A stretch of 39,933 nucleotides of DNA, from assembly GCA_021813325.1 (NCBI GenBank), contig JAKALA010000036.1, forward strand, positions 1 to 39,933. Direction: 5' to 3'. The translations under genes and the position numbers were made by a program. Positions 25,454-32,537 of the stretch are shown here, piece after piece; position 1 is the stretch's first letter, and each line of letters starts with the position of its first letter. The notes beneath the pieces are model-generated. The model ran no database searches, was not told the DNA's origin, and saw only the letters and a program-made list of their open reading frames with translations. The DNA comes from a bacterium. GTDB lineage: Bacteria; Verrucomicrobiota; Verrucomicrobiia; Limisphaerales; UBA11358.

Positions 25454-25483
25454 GCCGCCCTACAGCTGTAGTTGGAGGGCGGC
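25454..25483. repeat. 30-bp palindromic unit between hydA and hydG
   Basis: Arms GCCGCCCT / AGGGCGGC enclose a 10-bp palindrome TACAGCTGTA. It lies in the 64-bp gap after the hydA stop. It could weaken transcription into hydG or stabilise the hydA mRNA end, but no T-run follows, so a plain terminator is unlikely. Confidence 0.7.
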
Positions 25484-25499
25484 GCGGCGCATTCAAAGC

Positions 25500-28400
25500 T
25501 CAGGAGCTTTTGGCATTTTTAAACGACATTTTGCGCACAAAAGGCCGGTAGTGGGTGTGGAGCAGCGTGTGCGCCTTGTGGGAATTGGGGCGCTCGTAAT
25601 ATTCCTGATACAGGCGCAGGATGTCGGGATTCTCGTGCGACCGACGTAGCTGGGCTTTGTTGTCAATGTCCACCAGCACGTTCTGGCGCTTCTCCAACGT
25701 GTTCAACTTTTCCGGAACCGGATGGCCGGCGCCGCAAATACAACCGCCGGGACAGGCCATGACTTCAATGAGGTCGAAGCCGCAGGGTTCGCCGTTCAAA
25801 ATTTTCTGGATGATCGGCTCGGCGTTTTTCAGGCCGGAAACGACCGCAACTTTCAACGGGCCGCCCGGCATTTGCACCTCGGCTTCCTTGATACCCTCGA
25901 AACCGCGCACGGCTTCGAACACCAGGCCTTGCTGGCCGGTCGCCGGGTTGGTGGGGAGGGGTTGGCCGGTGACATTTTCCACCGCCATGCGGAGCGCGGC
26001 TTCGGCCACGCCGCCGGAAGCGCCGAACAAAACACCGGCGCTGCTGACCATGCGATACGGATCATCGAATTCCGTCGGCTTCACGGAGGTTAGGTCAAAG
26101 CGGATGAGCTTGAGCATTTCCAGCATTTCCATGGTGGTGAGCACGGCGTCCACATCGCGGATGCCTTCGGGGGCGAATTCCGGCCGCGCGGCTTCCTGTT
26201 TCTTGGCGAGGCAAGGCACGACGGAAACCACGAAGAGTTTTTCCTTCGGAATGCCGGCCCACCGGGCGAAATGGTTTTTCACGGTGGCCCCCATCATTTG
26301 CTGGGGCGATTTGCAGGATGAAAGATGCGGAATGAGTCCGGGATAGCGGCGTTCCACGAAGTTGACCCAGCCCGGGCAGCAGGAGGTGAATTGGGGCATG
26401 ACGCCTTTGCCCTGCACGCGGTTCAGGAATTCAGTGGTCTCTTCCATGATGGTGAGGTCGGCGGCGAAGCAGAAATCGAACACCTTGTCGAAGCCGAGCG
26501 CTTTGAGCAAACCAGCCATGTAGGGGGCCGCTTCGGTGGGGGCGACTCCCAGTTGGGCGGAAATCACACTGCGCACCGCCGGCGCGACAAAGCCAACCAC
26601 GATTTTGTCGGGGTCGTTCAGCGCGCGGAAGACCTTGCCCTTTTCGCGCCGGTAATCAAGCGCGCCGCAGGGGCAGGCGTTCACGCACTGGCCACAACTG
26701 ACACAATCGGTCTCCCACAACGGTTCGCCGGTGCGGGTGCCGACGAGCTGCCGGCCTTGTTCCAAGTTGAAGGCGAGCACGTCCGGCCCTTCCAACTGGG
26801 AGCAGACGGCCACGCAGCGACCGCAGGAAATGCACTTGTTGGCGTCGCGGATGATAAAGGGATGATGGTCGTCGATCGCAAATTTCGGCCGTTTATGCAC
26901 GGGCTTGGAATACACGACGCCGTGGCGGCGCGCTTCCTTGCGGAGCGTGCAATCAAAACGTTCCATGCAGCCGCATTTGAGGCAGCGATCGGCTTCGGCC
27001 CTGGCCGTGGCTTCGCCCAACCCTTTTTCCACTTCCACAAAACTTTTGATGCGTTCGGACGGAGCCAGCGCGGGCATGGTGGCGCGCGGAATGCGGGGCA
27101 TTTCCTCGAATTCCCAGCGGGGCAAATCTTCCAGCGTGCCGCGCGAGCAGTTGTAATTGGCGTTTTCTTCCTGCACATAACCCTTGGTGAGGAAGGAATC
27201 CATGGCTTCGGCCGCGCGCCGTCCGGCGCCGATGGCTTGAATCACCGTCGCCGGCCCGGTCACACAATCACCGCCAGAAAACACCTTGTCCACCGAGGTC
27301 TGAAGCGTCTTGGGATTGATTTCAATATCGCCCCACTTGTTCAGTTTTACCGGCAGATCGTTGTAAAGGAATTGCGTGTTGGTGCTCTGGCCGATGGCGC
27401 CGATGATGGTGTCGGCTTCCACAACGTGTTCGGAACCGTCCACCGGCACGGGCCGGCGGCGGCCGGAACGGTCCGGCTCACCCAACTGCATTTTGATGCA
27501 GTGCAGTGCCTTTTTGCCGTCGGCGCGGGTGGCGATTTTGGTGGGCGCGGTCAGGAAAACCATTTCCACGCCTTCGTGCAGGGCTTCCTCTACTTCGAAG
27601 GGTTCGGCGGGCATTTCCTCGCGGGTGCGGCGGTAAACGAGTTTGACTTTTTTGGCTCCTTTACGCAGCGCGGTGCGGGCGCAATCAATGGCGGTGTTGC
27701 CGCCACCGATGACGACCACGGTTCCGCCCAGATTGATGGCGGTCCCGAGCGTCACTTGTTCGAGGTAGTTGATGCCAAGCCACACGCCGGGAGAATTTTC
27801 ACCCTCGATATGCAGGGCGGTCGCGCGCCAGGAGCCGATGGCCAGATAAACGCTGTCAAAATCCTTCCGCAAATCTTCCAGCCGGAGATGCACGCCCAGC
27901 GCCTTGCCGGTCTGAAGTTTGACGCCCAGGCTTTTGATCACGTTGATTTCCTTGTCCAACGTGGCTTTGGGCAGACGATATTCAGGAATGCCAAACCGCA
28001 TCATGCCGCCGGCGTAAGACTGCCGCTCAAACACCGTGACCGCATGGCCTTTGATGGCGGAATAATACGCGGCGGAAAGTCCGGATGGCCCCGCGCCGAT
28101 GATGGCAATGCGTTTGCCGGAAGGTTCGGCAACACGCGGAAGCCACGGCGTTTCCTTGGCCATGTCCAAATCCGCCACGAAACGTTTGACGTAATTGATG
28201 GCCACGGCGGAATCCACCAGTTTGCGGCGGCATTGCGCCTCGCACGGATGCGGGCAAACGCGGCCGCACGCCGACGGAAACGGATTGCGGTCTTTGATGA
28301 CGCGCAGCGCCGCTTCGTAATTACCATTCCGCACCTGGCGCAGATAGCTCTGGATGTCAATGTTCGCCGGACAGGTCATCACACAAGGCGCCACGCAATC

Positions 28401-28715
28401 CGCGTTGTGGTCGGACAGCAACTGTTCCAGGCGGATTTTGCGGTAGCTCTCCAGTTTGGGGCTATTGGTGGTAATCTGCATGCCGGCTTGCACCGGCGTC
28501 TGACACGCCTTCACTTCGCGCCCTTCCGGACCCAATTCCACCACGCATAGTCCGCAGTTGCCGTTGGAGCGTTCGAGCCGCAGATCATAGCAAAGGTGCG
28601 GAATATGCACCCCCTCCTGGATCAATGCCTGCAAGATGGTGATGTTGCCATACACTTCCATTTCACGGTTGTTTACCGTGATTTTGATGCGTTGTTGTTC
28701 GGATATTTGTTGCAT
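25500..28715 (-). CDS. hydA: Single-chain NAD(P)H-linked [FeFe]-hydrogenase with GltD-like flavin module
   Basis: A 1071-residue enzyme expected to couple NAD(P)H and H+/H2. Domains in order: a 2Fe-2S domain (Cys42, 54, 57, 71); a GltD/dihydropyrimidine dehydrogenase-like 4Fe-4S part (Cys107, 111, 115 and Cys150, 154, 158, 162); an FAD/NAD(P) module (~200-515) with GAGPSG at 207-212, GGGN at 337-340 and 'GGDCVTGPATVIQAIGAGRR'; a Cys group at 578-589; two 4Fe-4S motifs (Cys628-638 and Cys671-681); and the H-cluster domain. L1 is TSCCPGW (Cys779, Cys780), L2 is VPCLAKK (Cys835) and L3 is 'ACPGGCICGAGHP' (Cys988, Cys992). Residues matching the known proton path of clostridial CpI are kept (Glu759, Glu762, Arg766, Cys779, Ser799). 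L2 has Val for the usual Met, and L3 has CGAGHP for NGGGQP. The start is the ATG at 28715. A perfect Rex site lies ~80 bp upstream. Confidence 0.93.
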   Translation of the reverse strand: MQQISEQQRIKITVNNREMEVYGNITILQALIQEGVHIPHLCYDLRLERSNGNCGLCVVELGPEGREVKACQTPVQAGMQITTNSPKLESYRKIRLEQLLSDHNADCVAPCVMTCPANIDIQSYLRQVRNGNYEAALRVIKDRNPFPSACGRVCPHPCEAQCRRKLVDSAVAINYVKRFVADLDMAKETPWLPRVAEPSGKRIAIIGAGPSGLSAAYYSAIKGHAVTVFERQSYAGGMMRFGIPEYRLPKATLDKEINVIKSLGVKLQTGKALGVHLRLEDLRKDFDSVYLAIGSWRATALHIEGENSPGVWLGINYLEQVTLGTAINLGGTVVVIGGGNTAIDCARTALRKGAKKVKLVYRRTREEMPAEPFEVEEALHEGVEMVFLTAPTKIATRADGKKALHCIKMQLGEPDRSGRRRPVPVDGSEHVVEADTIIGAIGQSTNTQFLYNDLPVKLNKWGDIEINPKTLQTSVDKVFSGGDCVTGPATVIQAIGAGRRAAEAMDSFLTKGYVQEENANYNCSRGTLEDLPRWEFEEMPRIPRATMPALAPSERIKSFVEVEKGLGEATARAEADRCLKCGCMERFDCTLRKEARRHGVVYSKPVHKRPKFAIDDHHPFIIRDANKCISCGRCVAVCSQLEGPDVLAFNLEQGRQLVGTRTGEPLWETDCVSCGQCVNACPCGALDYRREKGKVFRALNDPDKIVVGFVAPAVRSVISAQLGVAPTEAAPYMAGLLKALGFDKVFDFCFAADLTIMEETTEFLNRVQGKGVMPQFTSCCPGWVNFVERRYPGLIPHLSSCKSPQQMMGATVKNHFARWAGIPKEKLFVVSVVPCLAKKQEAARPEFAPEGIRDVDAVLTTMEMLEMLKLIRFDLTSVKPTEFDDPYRMVSSAGVLFGASGGVAEAALRMAVENVTGQPLPTNPATGQQGLVFEAVRGFEGIKEAEVQMPGGPLKVAVVSGLKNAEPIIQKILNGEPCGFDLIEVMACPGGCICGAGHPVPEKLNTLEKRQNVLVDIDNKAQLRRSHENPDILRLYQEYYERPNSHKAHTLLHTHYRPFVRKMSFKNAKSS

Positions 28716-28792
28716 GATGATTTAAATTGCCGATAAAAAAACAGACGGGAGGATTTACCCGCAACCCAACCCAACGGGTGGATCGATTCGCG

Positions 28793-28812
28793 CTTGTGAA
28801 ATTTTTCACAAG
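28793..28812. promoter_or_regulatory. Rex operator upstream of hydA
   Basis: A perfect palindrome, CTTGTGAA-ATTT-TTCACAAG, exactly matching the Rex consensus TTGTGAA-N4-TTCACAA. It lies in the 145-bp gap between the rex stop and the hydA start, ~78 bp before the hydA ATG. Rex bound here would block the hyd operon when NADH is low and release it when NADH rises. Confidence 0.92.
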
Positions 28813-28860
28813 CCTTGTGACGAAGTTATCGGGGGTGATGCGCATAGGCATGTAGCTTGG

Positions 28861-29589
28861 TCAACGCATCGGAACGGCGGCGGAAATATTCCGGGCCATG
28901 GCCGGGGTGGCCTGGGGTCTCATTTGGAGGTTCGCAAAAAGCTTTTGCGACAAGGCCGCAATCGAACAATACAGGTCTTCGTCATGCACAATCACATGTT
29001 CGGGCACGTGCAGCCGGACAGGTGCAAAATTCCAGATCGCACGAATGCCGCCCGCGACCATGCCATCGGCGACCGCCTGCGCCTCGGTGGCGGGCACGGT
29101 CAGAATGCCGATCAAAATGCGCATCCGTTGCGCGAGTTCTTTCATTTTTTCGGCGGGCAGGATTTGCGTGCCGTGGATTTTGGTCCCTATTTTCAAGGGA
29201 TCCACGTCGAAGCCCGCCACGATCTTCAGTCCGCACTGCTCGAATTTGCGGTTGCCCAGCAACGCCGAGCCCATGCTGCCGGCCCCCGCCAAAAACGCAT
29301 GGTTCAAATTGTTCCAACCGAGAAAGCGCTCCAAATCGCGGATCAGATTTTCGAGCACATAGCCGACGCGCGGTTTGCCCGCGACGCCGACCGATTCGAG
29401 GTCCTTGCGCACCTGCGTGGGATCCAGCGCCAGCCGCGCGCCGATGTCCGTGCAGGAAACCGTCCGGCGCCCCATCGCCTGCCATTCTTTCAGGAACCGA
29501 TGATACGGCGGCAGCCGCTTGAGCGTTGGCCCGGGAACCACTTTGCAGGTGGTTCCGCCGGCCGGGCTGAACTGGAGTTTAAGCTTCAA
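28861..29589 (-). CDS. rex: Redox-sensing transcriptional repressor Rex
   Basis: A 242-residue protein with an N-terminal winged helix ('RLPPYHRFLKEWQAMGRRTV', then 'LDPTQVRKDLESVGVAGKPR' with 'VGY') and a C-terminal Rossmann domain (GAGSMG at 102-107, 'GFDVDPLKIG'). Rex dimers bind DNA when NAD+ dominates and leave when NADH binds. It lies directly upstream of hydA, with a perfect Rex site between them. The start is uncertain: TTG at 29589 gives a short extra leader, while GTG at 29541 would start closer to the family N-terminus. An AT-rich stretch with TATCGATA (29602-29609) upstream may hold its promoter. Confidence 0.93.
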   Translation of the reverse strand: MKLKLQFSPAGGTTCKVVPGPTLKRLPPYHRFLKEWQAMGRRTVSCTDIGARLALDPTQVRKDLESVGVAGKPRVGYVLENLIRDLERFLGWNNLNHAFLAGAGSMGSALLGNRKFEQCGLKIVAGFDVDPLKIGTKIHGTQILPAEKMKELAQRMRILIGILTVPATEAQAVADGMVAGGIRAIWNFAPVRLHVPEHVIVHDEDLYCSIAALSQKLFANLQMRPQATPAMARNISAAVPMR

Positions 29590-29844
29590 TCGGTAATTTA
29601 ATATCGATAATACTTTCTCTATTCAACAAAGTTTCGGATGGTTGTCAATGCGCGCGTGGCGATTGAATCAAGTAGTAGCCGGGGGTTTAACTGAAATTAG
29701 CGAGGCTGCATAAATCGGCGCAACATTCTTGACCACAATCATATTAACATAAATTAAAGCGCAAGCTTGATCGCAATCGCTCGCGCCACCGAAAACGGCG
29801 ATTGCATCGGCGGCGGCGGGTCAATATCGTTAAATAATTATCGC

Positions 29845-30618
29845 ATGAGCCGAAATCAACCCGACATCTCCGGGTCTGCCAACCAGCGTTCCCGCAAATC
29901 GCGCCGGATCGTTGCCGACGAACCCGCCCCGCCGCCGGCCGGGGACAAAACGGCTTTTCCCGAGGAGGTGCTGCGGCAATCCCCGGTTTTGTCCCGCGCG
30001 GGCCTGCCCTGCGTGAAGCGGATGCCGGCTTATTTGCAGTTGTTGCGCGTCCTGCAAATGCAGGGGCACGAAACGGTGTCCGGCACCGTGCTGGCCAGCG
30101 TGCATCATTTGGAACCGGTCATTGTGCGGAAGGATTTGGCCATGACCGGCGCGGCGGGCATGCCGCGCGTGGGGTTTCGGATCACTGAGTTGATTCAAGC
30201 CATCGAAAAATTTCTGGGCTGGGACCAGCAGACCAAGGCGGTTTTGATTGGAGCCGGGAACCTTGGCCGCGCCCTGCTGGGCTATCAAGGCTTCCAGGAT
30301 TACGGACTGCGCATCATGGGCGCTTTCGATTCGGATCCCCGAGTGGTCGGTCAGTGGATGCACGGCCGAAAGGTCCAGCCCATGGATCAATTAGCCCGTT
30401 TCGTCAAAAAGAGCGGCGTCATTCTCGGCGTGCTGACGGTGCCGGTTGAGGCAGCGCAAGAAACCGCCAATTTGATGGTCCAGGCCGGCATTCGCGGGAT
30501 TTGGAATTTCACCCCGGTCAAACTGGTGCTGCCGGAAACGATTTTGATTCAAAAAGAAGATCTCGCGGAAGGCCTGGCGGTGCTTTCCCACCGCCTGCGG
30601 CATTTGACGATGAAATAG
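29845..30618 (+). CDS. Second Rex-family regulator (divergent paralogue)
   Basis: A 257-residue Rex homologue read away from rex. After a basic, Pro-rich leader of ~50 residues ('SANQRSRKSRRIVADEPAPP') comes the winged helix ('KRMPAYLQLLRVLQMQGHET', then 'PVIVRKDLAMTGAAGMPRVG'), with the RKDL of the recognition region kept. The Rossmann domain follows (GAGNLG at 136-141, 'GAFDSDPRVVGQ', 'IWNFTPVKLVLPE'). It differs clearly from its neighbour, so this is an old duplication or separate acquisition, not a recent copy. It may share or compete for the same operators, or may have a different target. The ATG at 29845 is chosen because it follows an AT-rich leader. The frame is open upstream to 29767. 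The 255-bp spacer between the two rex genes holds AT-rich dyads but no perfect Rex site. Confidence 0.88.
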   Translation: MSRNQPDISGSANQRSRKSRRIVADEPAPPPAGDKTAFPEEVLRQSPVLSRAGLPCVKRMPAYLQLLRVLQMQGHETVSGTVLASVHHLEPVIVRKDLAMTGAAGMPRVGFRITELIQAIEKFLGWDQQTKAVLIGAGNLGRALLGYQGFQDYGLRIMGAFDSDPRVVGQWMHGRKVQPMDQLARFVKKSGVILGVLTVPVEAAQETANLMVQAGIRGIWNFTPVKLVLPETILIQKEDLAEGLAVLSHRLRHLTMK

Positions 30619-30654
30619 GCACCGGCAGCGAAACGCCTGCCAGATTGCCCTGCC

Positions 30655-32181
30655 TCATCCCCACAACTGACGATCGAGCGAACGATACTGGATGGCTTCG
30701 CTGATGTGCTCGCAGGCAATGTCGCCGGCGCCTGCCAGATCCGCAATGGTTCGGGCGACCTTTAAAATCCGGTCGTAAGCGCGGGCGCTCAAGTTGTATT
30801 CATTCATCGCGTGTTTCAGCAAATCCCGCGTCGGCTCGTCCAGTTCGCAATGAAGCTTCAGCTCTTTGGCCCCCATGCGCGCGTTGCACGTGACTTTAGG
30901 TTTGCCGGCAAAGCGGGTGAGCTGAAGTCTGCGGGCGGCCACAACGCGTTCGCGGATTTGCGCCGAAGTTTCGCCGGGCTGCGCGTTGCTCATTTCGCGA
31001 AACTTCACCGGCGGCACCTCGATGTGCAGATCAATGCGATCCAGCAACGGCCCGGAAATCCGGCCCAGGTAATTTTGAATCTCGCGCGGCGACGATTTCG
31101 ACTCGCCCGGCATTTTGCCATCCGGCGTTGGATTCATTGCCGCGACCAGCATGAATTGCGACGGAAAAGTCATCGTGCCCGCCGCCCGCGAAATGGTCAC
31201 GATGCCTTCCTCCAGCGGCTGGCGCATGGTTTCCAAAACGCTGCGTTTGAACTCGGGCAGCTCGTCGAGAAAAAGCACGCCGTGGTGCGCCAGCGAAATT
31301 TCCCCGGGCGTTGGATTGATGTTGCCGCCCAGCAGGCCGGCGTCGCTGGCGGTGTGATGCGGCGCGCGAAAGGGACGTTGCGTGACCAGCGCCTGCGCGG
31401 GTTTCAGCAGCCCCACGATGCTGTGAATCTTGGTGGTTTCCAGCGCCTCGGCGAGCGTGAGCGGCGGCAGAATGGTGGCCAGCCGTTTGGCCAGCATGGA
31501 TTTGCCCGTGCCCGGCGGGCCGATCATCAGCGCGTTATGGCCGCCGGCAGCCGCGATTTCCAACGCGCGTTTGACATTTTCCTGGCCTTTGACCTCGGCG
31601 AAATCGTGGTCGTCATCGTGGATGTGATTAAAAATTTTGGCGATGTCCACCTTGGTCGGTGCGATGCGGATGGCGCCTTCGAGGAATTGCGCGGCTTCGC
31701 GAAGGTTCTGCACGGGGATGACCTGCAGGCCCTGAACCACCGCCGCTTCGGCGGCATTTTCCGCCGGCACGAGCACGCCGGTTTTGCCATCGGCTTGGGC
31801 TTTGAGCGCAATCGACAAGACGCCCTTGACCGGCCGCACGCCGCCGGTGAGCGCCAGTTCCCCCACGATGGCAAAATTATCGAGTTGGTCGGTTTCAATC
31901 TGTTCGCTCGCCGCGAGCATCCCAACGCCGATGGGCAAATCAAAGCTCGGGCCTTCTTTTTTCACATCCGCCGGGGCGAGGTTGATGGTGGTTTTGCCCA
32001 TCGGAAATTTGTAGCCGGAGTTGGCGAGCGCGGTGGAGACGCGGTCCTTGGACTCCTTCACCGCGGTGTCCGGCAAGCCAACCAAGGCGATGAAGGTTTC
32101 GCCATAACCACAGTTGACCTCGACCTCGACCGCGAAGGCGTCAATGCCGTTGACCGCTGCTGAACAGACCCGTGAGAGCAT
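30655..32181 (-). CDS. comM: YifB/ComM family Mg-chelatase-like AAA+ ATPase
   Basis: A 508-residue protein with an N-terminal Lon-like fold ('FAVEVEVNCGYGETFIALVG', 'FDLPIGVGMLAAS'), a AAA+ core with Walker A 'GPPGTGKSMLAKRLA' and Walker B 'GVLFLDELPEF', and the family strand 'RPFRAPHHTASDAGLLGG'. ComM is a helicase that helps integrate incoming DNA during natural transformation. Most bacteria carry a copy, competent or not. After 'AAMNP' the sequence reads 'TPDGKMPGESKSSPREIQNY', without the four zinc-type cysteines found in many homologues. No competence genes lie nearby. It meets the second rex gene tail to tail. Confidence 0.93.
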   Translation of the reverse strand: MLSRVCSAAVNGIDAFAVEVEVNCGYGETFIALVGLPDTAVKESKDRVSTALANSGYKFPMGKTTINLAPADVKKEGPSFDLPIGVGMLAASEQIETDQLDNFAIVGELALTGGVRPVKGVLSIALKAQADGKTGVLVPAENAAEAAVVQGLQVIPVQNLREAAQFLEGAIRIAPTKVDIAKIFNHIHDDDHDFAEVKGQENVKRALEIAAAGGHNALMIGPPGTGKSMLAKRLATILPPLTLAEALETTKIHSIVGLLKPAQALVTQRPFRAPHHTASDAGLLGGNINPTPGEISLAHHGVLFLDELPEFKRSVLETMRQPLEEGIVTISRAAGTMTFPSQFMLVAAMNPTPDGKMPGESKSSPREIQNYLGRISGPLLDRIDLHIEVPPVKFREMSNAQPGETSAQIRERVVAARRLQLTRFAGKPKVTCNARMGAKELKLHCELDEPTRDLLKHAMNEYNLSARAYDRILKVARTIADLAGAGDIACEHISEAIQYRSLDRQLWG

Positions 32182-32537
32182 GGGATGTTTTTGCAGAATT
32201 CATTTCCGCCGGCAATCTTTAACTTGAGTTCACCGGAGCAACCGTCCGCGAAGTTCTTTGGCGCCGAAGAATGATCACGCCTGACATTGAGCCGTGCAGC
32301 CTTGGGGGATGGATGGGGCGTTGGACCATGGCTCCCACTGTGTTCAACACCGGTGGTTGCCCTTTACCTGAAATGACTCCGCAATGATTCGACCCGCAAT
32401 CCGTGAGGTCTTGGCCTCGCCACCGGCTCCATCACCAATCCCGTCATGACGCTGGGCGAAGCGTGCGGCCGGGCATCGTTTGAAAATTTGCAAATAACAC
32501 TTGATAATAAAATTCGAATCGCGATTAATAACTATGC
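32182..32537. other. Intergenic region before the 1263-residue protein gene
   Basis: A 356-bp stretch without a convincing gene. It contains the left copy of a ~55-bp repeat (32367-32422), and an AT-rich segment at ~32495-32535 that is the best place for a promoter of the next gene. No tRNA-like or CRISPR-like structure was seen. Confidence 0.6.
32367..32422. repeat. Dispersed repeat, copy A
   Basis: About 55 bp starting CCTGAAATGACTCCGCAATG and ending TTGGCCTCGCCA. It matches 36586-36638 at roughly 80% identity in the same orientation, judged by eye. The two copies flank the 1263-residue protein gene. Confidence 0.65.

Noticed and set aside
24344-25471. A 375-residue open frame on the plus strand
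   Set aside because: Antisense to hydG, whose three-Cys motifs are intact.
20810-25483. Possible CRISPR array because several palindromes occur close together
   Set aside because: The units differ in sequence and length, have no regular spacers, and no cas genes are present.
26325-28550. A 741-residue open frame on the plus strand
   Set aside because: It is exactly antisense to hydA, His/Gly/Arg-rich and without domains, a normal by-product of GC-rich codon use.
30811-32163. A 450-residue open frame on the plus strand
   Set aside because: Antisense shadow of comM/yifB, rich in Arg, His and Gln, with no motif.
30655-32181. Loss of the four-cysteine zinc motif in ComM/YifB as a novelty
   Set aside because: Other ComM proteins, including enterobacterial ones, also lack these cysteines, so it is normal family variation.
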